Positions 28,059 through 36,750 of a DNA stretch of 64,000 nucleotides are shown one piece after another (the first letter of the stretch is position 1; each line of letters starts with the position of its first letter). The stretch lies in assembly GCF_019635465.1 (NCBI RefSeq), contig NZ_JAHBZK010000001.1, positions 124,001-188,000 on the forward strand, read 5' to 3'. This DNA is from Hydrogenophaga sp. GTDB taxonomy: Bacteria > Pseudomonadota > Gammaproteobacteria > Burkholderiales > Burkholderiaceae_C. The translations under genes and the position numbers were made by a program. Below the pieces are notes generated by a model. The model was not told the origin of the DNA, did no database searches, and saw nothing but the letters and a program-made list of their open reading frames with translations.

Positions 28059-28516
28059 TGCCCCTGCTGCGCTGGTTCTCGATTGCAGCGATGTTGTGCG
28101 CCATTGGATCGGCCATGGCCAACCCGATCCGCCTTGACGACTCGCTGACGCACACGGTGCCGCCCAACGCGCAAATGCAGTGGCGTGGCCTGACGGCCCC
28201 ACGCGACGGCGCCGCCGCCATGGAGGCCTGGGTGCGCGTCAATGTGCGTGTCGACACGCGGCCAGTGGCCAACCGCTCGGGCAAGCTCTACCTGGTGCTG
28301 GATCGCGACGAAAGCTCGCAGCTCGAGGCCACCTGGACATCGCAAGGCAAACTGCTCGCTGGACGCGTCACCTCGGGCGAACGCACCGTGGTGTTCGTCG
28401 GTACCATGCCTGACGGCACGCTGGAGGACCAGTTACTGATGCGCTTGCGCTCAGGCGCCGACTGGCAAGCCAGCACCCGACGCCTGCAATTTCACTTCGA
28501 ATTCGATGCCGATTGA
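28055..28516 (+). CDS. small exported protein of unknown fold (gene 3)
   Basis: A 153-residue protein with a signal peptide (SAMA|N, residue 22). The mature part is beta-patterned, with charged strands such as YLVLDRDESSQLEATW and LQFHFEFDAD at the end. No family is recognised. The ATG overlaps the gene 2 stop and its end overlaps gene 4 by 11 bases, so it is firmly inside the operon. It could be a short subunit, or an adaptor for the chaperone-like protein. Confidence 0.75.
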   Translation: MMPLLRWFSIAAMLCAIGSAMANPIRLDDSLTHTVPPNAQMQWRGLTAPRDGAAAMEAWVRVNVRVDTRPVANRSGKLYLVLDRDESSQLEATWTSQGKLLAGRVTSGERTVVFVGTMPDGTLEDQLLMRLRSGADWQASTRRLQFHFEFDAD

Positions 28517-29297
28517 TCAGCACTTTCGACGCCTCGTGACCTGCGCGGCATTGGCCGCCGCCAGTGCGGCACAGGGTCAGGGGTTCTCGGCCTTCATCTC
28601 GCCGCCCAGGTTCTCGTTTCAGGTCCAGCCCGGCCAGACCTCACGACAGGTGTTCGAGATCCAGCACGTGGGCCAGATTCGTGGCAGCTATCGGGTCTAC
28701 ACCAACGACTGGACTTTCAACGCCAATCAATCGGTGACCTTCAGCGATGCACTGACCGCCGACAGCTGCCGCCCATGGGTGGCCATCGAACGCCGAGAAC
28801 TGTCCATCGACCCAGGCTCACGCTACCGCTACCGATTCGAGGTGTCGCCCCCTGCCGATGCCCAGCCTCGCGAGTGCCGCTTCGCCTTGATGGTGGAAGG
28901 CCGCGATCCCACTGGTGGCAACGTTCAGGCCAGCGGACGCATCGGGGTGATCGTGTACGTCGCCGTGGGCGATGTGGCCCCACGACTGGCGGTGGTCGGC
29001 TCGCGTGTGCAGACCATCCAGGGCAAGCCAACACCCGTCATCGACGTGCGCAACACCGGCAACGCCCATGGCCGTCTGGAAGGCTTTCTGGCCGGCACCG
29101 ACGCCACCGGCAAGTCGTTGGAATTCGGCCCGGCGGATCTGCCCATCCTGCCAGGCGAAACGCGTTCGATCGCTCTGGTTGCGCTGGGTGAGGGCAATCA
29201 GCCGGCGCCCGAGGTCCGGTTTCCCGTTCGCATCCAGGGGGGCCTGGAGTGGGGCGACAAGCAACGCCTGCCCATCGACATCCGATTCGCACCATGA
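28506..29297 (+). CDS. periplasmic chaperone-like Ig-fold protein (gene 4)
   Basis: A 263-residue exported protein with a signal peptide ending about residue 22-25. Two Ig-like parts are likely. The first opens with the chaperone-style FISPPRFSFQVQPGQTSRQVF and later has FALMVEGRDPTGG and IGVIVYVAVGD. The second covers VIDVRNTGNAHGRLEGFL to the end. The pattern (strand-PPR-strand-PGQ) recalls PapD/COG3121-type fimbrial chaperones. The canonical charged pocket residues cannot be assigned confidently, so this is a remote resemblance. Its end overlaps gene 5 by ATGA. Confidence 0.65.
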   Translation: MPIDQHFRRLVTCAALAAASAAQGQGFSAFISPPRFSFQVQPGQTSRQVFEIQHVGQIRGSYRVYTNDWTFNANQSVTFSDALTADSCRPWVAIERRELSIDPGSRYRYRFEVSPPADAQPRECRFALMVEGRDPTGGNVQASGRIGVIVYVAVGDVAPRLAVVGSRVQTIQGKPTPVIDVRNTGNAHGRLEGFLAGTDATGKSLEFGPADLPILPGETRSIALVALGEGNQPAPEVRFPVRIQGGLEWGDKQRLPIDIRFAP

Positions 29298-31264
29298 GGA
29301 GTGCGCGGACGGGCCATCCTCTGTCGCGCCGCCTCCCTACCACCGTTCTGGCGCTGTGCCTGAGTGCCACCGCCTGGGCGCAGCTGCCCACGCAAGCCTC
29401 GCCATATGTCGACCGCGAGATCCAGGGGCTGACCCCCGAGGCCGACGACGAGGGGCCTGCCCCGAACTACGACACCACTGGCTGGCCACGCTACCTGCGT
29501 CTGGAAACCCGGGCGTCCACATCCCCCTTCGACAGCGAAGGCAGCGCCTGGCTGGGCTTTGGCGGTTATGGGCAGATCGAGACACCCAACCACGGCGCCA
29601 TTTCGTTCGACGGCCAGTACGCGCCCCGCAGCGGTGGCGGCACCTTCACGCTGCGCCAACGCGGCCTGCCCATGGGCGATGGCTGGATCGGCAACCACGA
29701 ACTGGGCGTCATCAACGCGCTCGCACCGGACATCACCCGCCTGCCCTCTCGCGTATTCGTGCCTTCGGCCTACTTGCGCGGCGTGGGCGGCGAATGGATC
29801 AACGCCGACAAAGGATTGCAGCTGCAACTGGGCAGCGGCGAGCCTGGCCGCCTGGGCGTCCTGCCTGAAACGCGCTTCGACGCCACCGGTGGCCGCCGCC
29901 ACACCGCCGGCCTTCAGTGGCGCCAGGCCGGCGACGCCACCAGCGGCCTTCGCGCCGGTTGGTCGATGGCCGTGCAGCACGAATCCGCCCGCGACGTGCG
30001 CGATCTCGCCAACAGCTCTGGCGCCCGCTTCGACGCCGATGCCTCGCGATTGACCTTGCGCCACGACGACGCCGACCTGCGCTGGCAGGCGCAGTGGCTG
30101 ACGTCGCAACGCACCGACAAAAGCCGTTCGACCCAGGGTGGCTGGTTCGACGCCGAGTGGGGCAACGGCGCCTGGGCCCATGGCAGCGGCTTCTACCGGC
30201 TAGACGACGGCCTGAGCTGGGCTGGCCAGCCCATGGCCAGCGACCTGGAAGGCGTGTACCTGCGCAGCCGATACACCCAACGTCGGTGGTCGGTCGATGG
30301 CTCGCTGGACTTGTTGCGCTCGGTCAGTGGTCGCAGCAGCGGGGGGTACTACGCCAATGCCAATGCGCGTTGGCGCCTGTCGGGCACCGACAGCGTGGGC
30401 GGCGGCCTGGCCCTGCGCCAATTGGGGGATCGCGACTGGAACACCTACCTCGACTGGCGCAGTGCGAATGATTGGGGCCCCACCGGTCTGCGCCTTGAAC
30501 TTGAAGGCGGCGAACGCCGACCGGATGTGCTGAGGTTGCTGCACGACCAGGACTGGCAGGTCTCTAACGACTGGTCGCTGTCCACCACGCTCGGCCTGGC
30601 CCGCTACGGCCGTGATCCATCAAGCGGCACGGGCGACGGCACACAAGTCTCCGGCGCGCTCAACATGAATGTGCCGCTGGGCAGCCGCGCTGGCGTGCGG
30701 GGCAGTCTGCAAATGGAGCAAGGCCCGGGCAGCCAGCGGCGGGAAAGCCTGAACCTGGGCGCCAACTGGCGAATCGACACGCACTGGTCACTCGAAGGCA
30801 GTTGGGTCTGGAGCAGCGGGCGAACCAGCCAGGCCTTCACGCTCGATCCGCTCGCCCCTCCGATCACGATCGACAACACCTTGTCCAACCGCGCCTTCTA
30901 CGTGGCCCTGCGCTATGAGCTCGAGGCCGGCAGCCGCAGCGTGCCCCTGGGCGGGCGCGCCGCCGACGGTGGCGGGCGCATCGACGGCGTGGTGTTCTTC
31001 GACGAGAACCGCAACGGCCGCCAGGAGGCCAACGAAACCGGCGTACCCAACGCCACCGTGTACCTGGACAACCGCTACGCCGTGCGCACCGACAGCCAGG
31101 GCCGATTCAGCTTCCCGTTCGTGGCCACCGGCCAACGGGCCGTGACCTTGCGCGGCGACTCGCTGCCGCTGCCGTGGAACGTGGTGGGCGACGGCAGCAC
31201 CGCGGCCGATGTGCCGTTGCGCGGCACGGTGCAACTCAGCCTGCCGGTACAACGCGCGGAATAA
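29294..31264 (+). CDS. predicted outer-membrane barrel with C-terminal SdrD-B-like domain (gene 5)
   Basis: A 656-residue exported protein (signal AWA|Q, residues 1-29) from the ATG at 29294, which overlaps gene 4. Residues ~60-550 alternate hydrophobic and polar residues, with many Trp/Arg/Asn/Gly turns, as in an outer-membrane beta barrel. Residues ~560-656 form an Ig-like domain with an EF-hand-like loop, FFDENRNGRQEANE, then YLDNRYAVRTDSQGRFSFPF, an SdrD-B/carboxypeptidase-regulatory pattern. It sits where a chaperone-usher cluster would encode the usher. It is shorter than ushers (~800), however, and the usher N-terminal domain and plug were not seen. Confidence 0.65.
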   Translation: MRSARTGHPLSRRLPTTVLALCLSATAWAQLPTQASPYVDREIQGLTPEADDEGPAPNYDTTGWPRYLRLETRASTSPFDSEGSAWLGFGGYGQIETPNHGAISFDGQYAPRSGGGTFTLRQRGLPMGDGWIGNHELGVINALAPDITRLPSRVFVPSAYLRGVGGEWINADKGLQLQLGSGEPGRLGVLPETRFDATGGRRHTAGLQWRQAGDATSGLRAGWSMAVQHESARDVRDLANSSGARFDADASRLTLRHDDADLRWQAQWLTSQRTDKSRSTQGGWFDAEWGNGAWAHGSGFYRLDDGLSWAGQPMASDLEGVYLRSRYTQRRWSVDGSLDLLRSVSGRSSGGYYANANARWRLSGTDSVGGGLALRQLGDRDWNTYLDWRSANDWGPTGLRLELEGGERRPDVLRLLHDQDWQVSNDWSLSTTLGLARYGRDPSSGTGDGTQVSGALNMNVPLGSRAGVRGSLQMEQGPGSQRRESLNLGANWRIDTHWSLEGSWVWSSGRTSQAFTLDPLAPPITIDNTLSNRAFYVALRYELEAGSRSVPLGGRAADGGGRIDGVVFFDENRNGRQEANETGVPNATVYLDNRYAVRTDSQGRFSFPFVATGQRAVTLRGDSLPLPWNVVGDGSTAADVPLRGTVQLSLPVQRAE

Positions 31265-31334
31265 GGGGCGCCTATCGTCGGAACTGACCCCGAAAAAGGG
31301 TTCAAGTCCGGCGATTGCAGGCCGATAGTGGGGC

Positions 31335-31802
31335 ATGACCCGCTCGGCCCGCACCCTCCTGATGCTGATTGGCCTCGCGCTCCCGCTGAGCGCGTTGCCC
31401 GAATCGCGTCTGGTCACGGGCAGCGGCCAGTCGGCCAGCGCCACGGTCAAGTTGCGCGTTGTCGTGCCACCCATCGTGCGTGTGCTGGGCAACCAGCACC
31501 CGGCGGCCATTGCGGTGGCAGACGGTTCGGCCCAGCAGGAGCTGGAGGTACTGACCACCATGCGCCAGGGCTTTTGCGCCGTGTTGAGCCTGAACACCAC
31601 CGGCGTGCGCCAATGGTCGGTGCAATCGAACAGCGCCGGTGTGCAGGTAATGCGAGCCGGTGACGGCTACCGGGTATGCGCACCCCGCAACGGGCGCTAC
31701 CGCGTCGCGCTGGAACACCGCTTCGAACTCGACGTTGCAGGCTCGGCGCTGACCACGGCCCAGTTGCCCTGGCCGGTGCAAACCGAGCTGAGCGCGCTCT
31801 AA
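31335..31802 (+). CDS. exported protein with gene-1-like N-terminal strand (gene 6)
   Basis: A 155-residue protein with a signal peptide of about 20-22 residues. The mature start ESRLVTGSGQSASATVKLRV echoes gene 1 (ESDLTVGAGSATAKLNLRIV), so both are likely diverged copies of a beta-rich module. It has two cysteines (GFCAVLS, YRVCAPR). It is 70 bases downstream of gene 5; that gap holds a possible 57-base stem-loop closed by CTATCG (31272) and CGATAG (31323). Its end abuts the convergent mltA. Possible minor subunit or anchor. Confidence 0.7.
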   Translation: MTRSARTLLMLIGLALPLSALPESRLVTGSGQSASATVKLRVVVPPIVRVLGNQHPAAIAVADGSAQQELEVLTTMRQGFCAVLSLNTTGVRQWSVQSNSAGVQVMRAGDGYRVCAPRNGRYRVALEHRFELDVAGSALTTAQLPWPVQTELSAL

Positions 31803-31812
31803 GCGCTGCCCA

Positions 31813-32979
31813 TCACTGCACCTTGGGCCACAGCGCCCACAACTGCAACGGCTGCTTGAGCGCCGCCGCCAGCTTGAAGGCTTCGTCGTTCCAGCCACCC
31901 CAGCCGGTGAACAGATCCGCGCGCACCGCGCCCTGAATGGCCCCGCCCGTGTCCTGTGCCAACACCAGGCGCTGGGTGTTGAGCACCGGACCTTGCGTGG
32001 CCAGCCAGACCGGTGTGCCGTAAGGGATGCTCAGCGGGTCGACCGCGATCGAGCGGCCCGGCGTCAAGGCCACGCCTTGCGCGCCGCGCGGCCCGAAGAA
32101 GGCGTCGAAGTCGCTCAAGGCCTCTTCGCGAAAGAACACCGTGCGCGGGTTGCTCCAGAGCATGTCGTTGAGGCGCTGCGGGTTCTGACGCGCCCAGGCC
32201 TTGATGGCGTCCCACGAGGCCTCGCGGATGGCGCCCTGGTCAAGCAACCATCGGCCCACACTTTGATAGGGCTGACCGTTGTGCGCGGCATAGGCCAGCC
32301 GCACCGGCACCACGCGCCCATCGGGTTCGCGCACCAGCAAGCGGCCCGAGCCCTGGATCTGCAGGATCAGCGCATCAATGGGGTCGGCCAGCCAGGCGAT
32401 GGCGCGGCCCCTGAGCGCGGCCTGCGCCTCGGGCGAGGTGTCGATCTGCTGGCGGGTGTACCAGGCCTGCCCGTTGACCAGGCCCGGTGGCGGCGCATAC
32501 AGCGGCACACGCTGGGTGGCGGTGGGAAGGCGCGAGGCCTCGAGCACCGGCTCGTAGTAGCCGGTGAGCAGCCCCTCCGGCGCGCGCCCGTCGACCTCGA
32601 CCACGCGGTAGGGCTGCAGGCGTTGCTGCACCCAGGCGCGTTGTTCTTCGGGCGAACCGATGGCCAGGGGGCGGGCCTGCGCGCAGAGGGCTTCGAAGCC
32701 CGGTGCGGGCTTCTCGCAGCCGCGCAGCAAGGCGTTCCAGGCTTCGTGCAAGGCGTCCTGGCCCCAGCCCGGCAGGTCCTGCCAATCGACGGCCACCCAG
32801 CGGCTGCGGGCACGCTGCTGCACACCGGGCGCGGGCACAGGGCGAACGGCGGGCACGCTGGCCACGCTTGGCGCCGGCTCGGACACCACCACCGGCGCGC
32901 TGCCGCAGGCGACGAGGCTCCCTACAATGGCCAGCGCCGCGACCCAGGCCGCGCCACGGCCCCAACCCCTGCTGTCCAT
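31813..32979 (-). CDS. mltA: membrane-bound lytic murein transglycosylase A
   Basis: Cleaves peptidoglycan with 1,6-anhydro product formation, as an outer-membrane lipoprotein. It has 388 residues from the ATG at 32979. The signal ends in the lipobox LVAC (residues ~18-21). The MltA domain carries TGYYEPVLEA, and the 3D domain at the end has VLAQDTGGAIQG, RADLFTG and the conserved Asp residues. An upstream ATG (frame open to 33165) would add about 15 residues or more but crosses the small ORF on the other strand. The short start is preferred. Confidence 0.92.
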   Translation of the reverse strand: MDSRGWGRGAAWVAALAIVGSLVACGSAPVVVSEPAPSVASVPAVRPVPAPGVQQRARSRWVAVDWQDLPGWGQDALHEAWNALLRGCEKPAPGFEALCAQARPLAIGSPEEQRAWVQQRLQPYRVVEVDGRAPEGLLTGYYEPVLEASRLPTATQRVPLYAPPPGLVNGQAWYTRQQIDTSPEAQAALRGRAIAWLADPIDALILQIQGSGRLLVREPDGRVVPVRLAYAAHNGQPYQSVGRWLLDQGAIREASWDAIKAWARQNPQRLNDMLWSNPRTVFFREEALSDFDAFFGPRGAQGVALTPGRSIAVDPLSIPYGTPVWLATQGPVLNTQRLVLAQDTGGAIQGAVRADLFTGWGGWNDEAFKLAAALKQPLQLWALWPKVQ

Positions 32980-33133
32980 GACCCTGTTGTTGCTCGAAGC
33001 GCTTGGCGCACTGATTCTTCTGGTGTTCATCGTGTGGTGGACCATGTTCTCCGGCCGCAAGAACGGCGAGTTGCCACCGGAAGTGCAACGCGAGAAAAGC
33101 GGCGACGACCCGGCAGAGCCGCCCAAGCGCTGA
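32978..33133 (+). CDS. small single-pass membrane protein whose start overlaps mltA
   Basis: A 51-residue ORF. Residues ~3-24 form a hydrophobic helix (LLLLEALGALILLVFIVWWT), followed by a charged tail with SGRKNGELPPEVQREKSGDD. The amphipathic design and hydrophilic C-terminus look coding. Its ATG (32978-32980) and the mltA ATG (complement 32977-32979) overlap within one CATG, so the two start codons are interlocked. A function is not assignable. Small membrane proteins at this spot are, by recollection, common in Comamonadaceae. Confidence 0.6.
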   Translation: MTLLLLEALGALILLVFIVWWTMFSGRKNGELPPEVQREKSGDDPAEPPKR

Positions 33134-33157
33134 GGGTTCCCGTCACGCGCAAGGGCA

Positions 33158-33787
33158 TCAACCAACGCGCAACAGATTGGCCAGCTCGACCGCGGACTTC
33201 ACGCCCATCTTGTCGAACACGCGCGAGCGGTGTACTTCCACCGTGCGCACGCTGATCTGCAGCTGATCGGCCACCAGCTTGTTGGGCAGACCGGCCACCA
33301 CCAGGTTCATCACATCGCGCTCGCGCTCGGTGAGGCTGTCCAGGCGCTGCTGCAACCCGCGCTGCACCGCGCGCTGGGCCAGCTCCCCAGCCGACTGGCG
33401 CAAGGCCTGCTCGACACGATCAACCAGCGCGTTGTCGGAGAAGGGCTTCTCACAGAAGTCGAAGGCGCCGCGCTTGACCGCTGCCACCGCCGTGGGCACA
33501 TCGGCATGGCCCGAGAGGAAGATGATGGGCATCGTGGCCTGCCAGGGCAGGGTGCGCAGCTGCTCGAACAAGGCCAGCCCGCTCATGCCCGGCATGCGCA
33601 CATCCAGCAGCACGCAGCAAGGCGTCTGCGGCTCGCCGCGCACGACGGCGGCCTCGGCCAGAAAGGCCTCGGCGCTGTCGAACCCATCGCTGACCAGGCG
33701 GCGCGTGCGCAATAGCCAGGCCAGTGCGTCGCGCACGCCGGCGTCGTCGTCGACGAGGTAGATCTTCGCGTCGGGGAAATCGGTCAT
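33158..33787 (-). CDS. two-component response regulator, FixJ/LuxR type
   Basis: A 209-residue receiver plus LuxR-type helix-turn-helix. The receiver shows the acidic pocket YLVDDDAGVR, the phosphoacceptor in CVLLDVRMPGMSG and the FLSGHAD and CEKPF motifs. The C-terminal domain has LTERERDVMNLVVAGLPNKL and QISVRTVEVHRSRVFDKMGV. It is expected to be phosphorylated by the adjacent kinase, which starts upstream on the same strand with a 31-base gap. The pair resembles DctS/DctR-like systems, but the target is not identifiable. Confidence 0.93.
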   Translation of the reverse strand: MTDFPDAKIYLVDDDAGVRDALAWLLRTRRLVSDGFDSAEAFLAEAAVVRGEPQTPCCVLLDVRMPGMSGLALFEQLRTLPWQATMPIIFLSGHADVPTAVAAVKRGAFDFCEKPFSDNALVDRVEQALRQSAGELAQRAVQRGLQQRLDSLTERERDVMNLVVAGLPNKLVADQLQISVRTVEVHRSRVFDKMGVKSAVELANLLRVG

Positions 33788-33818
33788 GCGCGAATGATAG
33801 GTGTCGCTCAGTGCGGCC

Positions 33819-35858
33819 TCAGGCAGCCGCAGCAGCAGCGCCTGCCTCTTGCGCCGACGTCACTGGCGCCTGGGCATCGACCGCCGGCAAGGTGAACGAG
33901 AAGCGCGTACCGCGCGGTGGCTCTGGCTCGTAAGACAGCGCACCGCCGTGCTGCTCAACCACGGTGCGGCACAGGCTCAGACCCAGACCCATGCCGTCGG
34001 CCTTGGTGGTGAAGAAGGGCGTGAACATGCGCTCGGCCACCTCGGGCGGTAGCCCCTGGCCATGGTCAATGACATCGAAGCGCACCCAGCCCGCTGCGGC
34101 CGCCTGCGGGCCGGGCGCCGGCGCCACGGCCACGCGCAGCGTGCGCAGGCCGCTGGCGGTGGGTGGGTCGCCCAGCGGCATGGCCTGCATGCCGTTGCGC
34201 GCCAGGTTGAGCAAGACCTGCTCGACCATGGTGCGGTCGCAGTGCACGTGGGGTGTGCCCGCCGCCACGTCCAGCACCAGCCGGATGCCCTGCTTCTTGG
34301 CCTGCAGCGACAGCAGGGTGGCGATGCCGTCGATGAGCTGCGAGGGCGCCACACTCTCGCGCACCTGGTCGCGACGTCGCACGAAGTCGGCCACGCTGCG
34401 GATGACGCGCCCGGCACGGTCGGCCTGCTCGGCGATGCGCCGGATCGCGCCTTCGATGTCGCTCGATGGCACGGCCGCATCGTGCTGCAGCAGGTTGAGG
34501 GTGCCGCTGGCGTAGCTGGCAATGGCCGCCAGCGGCTGGTTGAGTTCGTGGCTGATGAGCGTGGCCATCTCGCCCACCGTGGCCAGCCGGGCCGTGGCCT
34601 GCAGCTTGTCCTGCGAGGCCCGGTTGAGGTCTTCGACCCGGCGCTGTTCGGTGAGGTCGATGATGGCGCTCATGTAGCCGGTCTGCACGCCCTGAGCGTC
34701 GATCAGCGGGGCCTCGATGATGAGCACGGGAAAGCGCGTGCCGTCGCTGCGCTGGAACACCGACTCGTAGCCTTCGCGCGGCAGCGTCTGGCCAGCCAGG
34801 CGCACCGCCTGGCGCTGCTGGTACTCGTCAACCAGCTCAGGCGGCCACCACGGCGCGGGCAGACCGGTGCCCACGAGCTGCTCGGTACTCAGCCCCACCA
34901 TCTGGCAGAACGCGGGATTCACATAAGTGATGCGCCCAGTCATGTCGCGCGCGCGCAAGCCGGTCACCAGCGAATCCTCCATCGCCTTGCGAAAGGCCAG
35001 CGCTTCGGCCGCACGCTGCTCGGCCCGCTGGCGCCGCCGCGTGTCGCGCGCCAGCAGGTACAGCACCACCAGCAGGGCCAGCGAAAGCGCACCCACCACC
35101 GCGGTGAGCACGTTGGGAAACAGGCCCATGGCGCGGCGCGGGCTTTCGATCTGCAACAGGAGCGTGTGGCCTGGCAGGTCGAGCAGGGCCTGCGAGCGCA
35201 GCGTGCGGCGCGGATCGTTGAGCATGCTGTGCACCGCCAGCCGTGTGCCATCGACCTCGATGAAGCTCAGCCCGCGACCGCGCTGCGCCGGCATGTCGGT
35301 GAGCTCGGACAGCATGCCCTGCAGCGAGTAGGTTGCAATCAGGTAGCCGCGCGGCTTGCCGGTTTCGGTGACGGGCAGGCACAGCTCCATGACCTCCATG
35401 CCGCGGCCGTCGCGCATGGGCCAGAAGTAGCTCGACGAATAGGCCGGGCCGGACTGGCGGCGCGCGACGTCGCAGGCCTGGCGCACCTCCGGCAGCGCCT
35501 GACCGCGCGGGAGCATGTCGAACACGTCGGGCGTGTAGGGCGAGAGCCGGTGGGTCAGCAAGCGCAGGTTGTTGTCGCGCCATTCCAGTCGCACGATTTC
35601 GCGGCGCTGGGTCAGCACCTCGGCGGCTGGCGCGTCCCAGCTGCGCGGCGACGGCGAGAACGCGTGCAGCGATTGCAGCGTCTGCACATTGCGCAGCAGA
35701 CCGCTGCGGATCTCGCCGGCCACGGCCTGGGTGTCCTGATCGAGCGCCGCCTGGTCGCGGCCCACCTCGTACTCGGCGGCCAGAAACACCAGCACCGTGA
35801 GCAAGGCCCCCACCAGCAGCAGCAGGGCACCCCACAGGGGCCAGCGCGGTGATCGCAT
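33819..35858 (-). CDS. membrane sensor histidine kinase with PAS domain
   Basis: A 679-residue kinase from the ATG at 35858; a TTG just upstream is less likely. An N-terminal helix (residues ~8-30) is followed by a ~200-residue periplasmic sensor, a second helix near residues 250-275 (LTAVVGALSLALLVVLYLLA) and a PAS domain at about 290-400 (ITYVNPAFCQMVGLS). The phosphoacceptor is ATLISHELNQPLAAIASYAS. The ATP-binding domain shows NLARNGMQAM and GLGLSLCRTVVEQHGG. The Ala-rich tail is unusual. It pairs with the response regulator just downstream. Confidence 0.93.
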   Translation of the reverse strand: MRSPRWPLWGALLLLVGALLTVLVFLAAEYEVGRDQAALDQDTQAVAGEIRSGLLRNVQTLQSLHAFSPSPRSWDAPAAEVLTQRREIVRLEWRDNNLRLLTHRLSPYTPDVFDMLPRGQALPEVRQACDVARRQSGPAYSSSYFWPMRDGRGMEVMELCLPVTETGKPRGYLIATYSLQGMLSELTDMPAQRGRGLSFIEVDGTRLAVHSMLNDPRRTLRSQALLDLPGHTLLLQIESPRRAMGLFPNVLTAVVGALSLALLVVLYLLARDTRRRQRAEQRAAEALAFRKAMEDSLVTGLRARDMTGRITYVNPAFCQMVGLSTEQLVGTGLPAPWWPPELVDEYQQRQAVRLAGQTLPREGYESVFQRSDGTRFPVLIIEAPLIDAQGVQTGYMSAIIDLTEQRRVEDLNRASQDKLQATARLATVGEMATLISHELNQPLAAIASYASGTLNLLQHDAAVPSSDIEGAIRRIAEQADRAGRVIRSVADFVRRRDQVRESVAPSQLIDGIATLLSLQAKKQGIRLVLDVAAGTPHVHCDRTMVEQVLLNLARNGMQAMPLGDPPTASGLRTLRVAVAPAPGPQAAAAGWVRFDVIDHGQGLPPEVAERMFTPFFTTKADGMGLGLSLCRTVVEQHGGALSYEPEPPRGTRFSFTLPAVDAQAPVTSAQEAGAAAAAA

Positions 35859-35897
35859 CAAGGCCTGCTCAAGCTATTTTCCAAGTGCGAACAGGCC

Positions 35898-36707
35898 CTA
35901 GCGCAAGACGCGGTGCTGCAGCGAGGGCAGTTGTTCGCGCACCTGTTTGACGCGGGCCATGTCGATATCGGCCAGCACCACGCCCGGGCCCTCGGCCTGC
36001 ATGGCCAGCACCTGGCCCCAGGGGTCGATCACCATGCTGTGGCCCCAGGTGCGGCGGCCGTTCTCGTGCACGCCGCCCTGCGCGCTGGCGATGACGAAGG
36101 CCTGGTTTTCGATGGCGCGCGCGCGCAGCAACACCTCCCAGTGGGCCGAGCCGGTGGTGTAGGTGAACGCGGCCGGCACCAGCAGCACCTCGGCCGCCAG
36201 CGTCTGGTACAGCTCGGCAAAGCGCAGGTCGTAGCACACGCTTTGGCCGATGCGCCAGGACTGGCCGCTTTTGTCGCGCAAGGCAAAGCTGGTCGGGGTG
36301 TCGCCGGCCTTGAGCACCGCGGCTTCGTCGTAGCGTTCGCGGCCGTTGTCGTAGCGGAACAAATGGATCTTGTCGTAGCGGCTGATGCGCTGGCCCTTGG
36401 CATCGAAGGCCAGCGAGGCATTGGCCGCGTGACCCGGGTCTTCCGTGGCCATCGGCAAGGTGCCGCCCACCACGCACAGCTTGAGGTCGCGCGCCGCATC
36501 GCTGAGGAAGTCCTGGACCATGCCCAGGCCCTCGGTCTCGGCGATGACCAGCTTGTCTTCGTCCTTCATGCCCATGAAGCAGAAGTACTCGGGCAACACC
36601 GCCAGTTCGGCACCGCCGGCGGCGGCCAGGCGCAGCAGGCGCAGGGCTTCACTGAGGTTGGCGTCCAGGCTGATGCCCGAGACCATCTGGATGGCGGCGA
36701 CTTTCAT
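35898..36707 (-). CDS. carbon-nitrogen hydrolase (nitrilase superfamily, Nit-type amidase)
   Basis: A 269-residue cytoplasmic amidase. The catalytic triad is visible: Glu in LAVLPEYFCF, Lys in YDKIHLFRY and Cys in SVCYDLRFAEL. It resembles deaminated-glutathione amidase/omega-amidase (NitA), which repairs damaged glutathione; the exact substrate is by similarity only. It lies between the yhdP-like gene and the kinase gene, on the same strand, with short gaps. Confidence 0.9.
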   Translation of the reverse strand: MKVAAIQMVSGISLDANLSEALRLLRLAAAGGAELAVLPEYFCFMGMKDEDKLVIAETEGLGMVQDFLSDAARDLKLCVVGGTLPMATEDPGHAANASLAFDAKGQRISRYDKIHLFRYDNGRERYDEAAVLKAGDTPTSFALRDKSGQSWRIGQSVCYDLRFAELYQTLAAEVLLVPAAFTYTTGSAHWEVLLRARAIENQAFVIASAQGGVHENGRRTWGHSMVIDPWGQVLAMQAEGPGVVLADIDMARVKQVREQLPSLQHRVLR

Positions 36708-36750
36708 GGTGGGTTCCGTGGCAGCGTGCGGGACAAGGCGTTGGAGCTTA

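Noticed and set aside
26751-31802. Classical chaperone-usher or type IV pilus operon
   Set aside because: No usher-type plug and N-terminal domain or prepilin peptidase site was seen in these genes, so a standard name would be unsupported.
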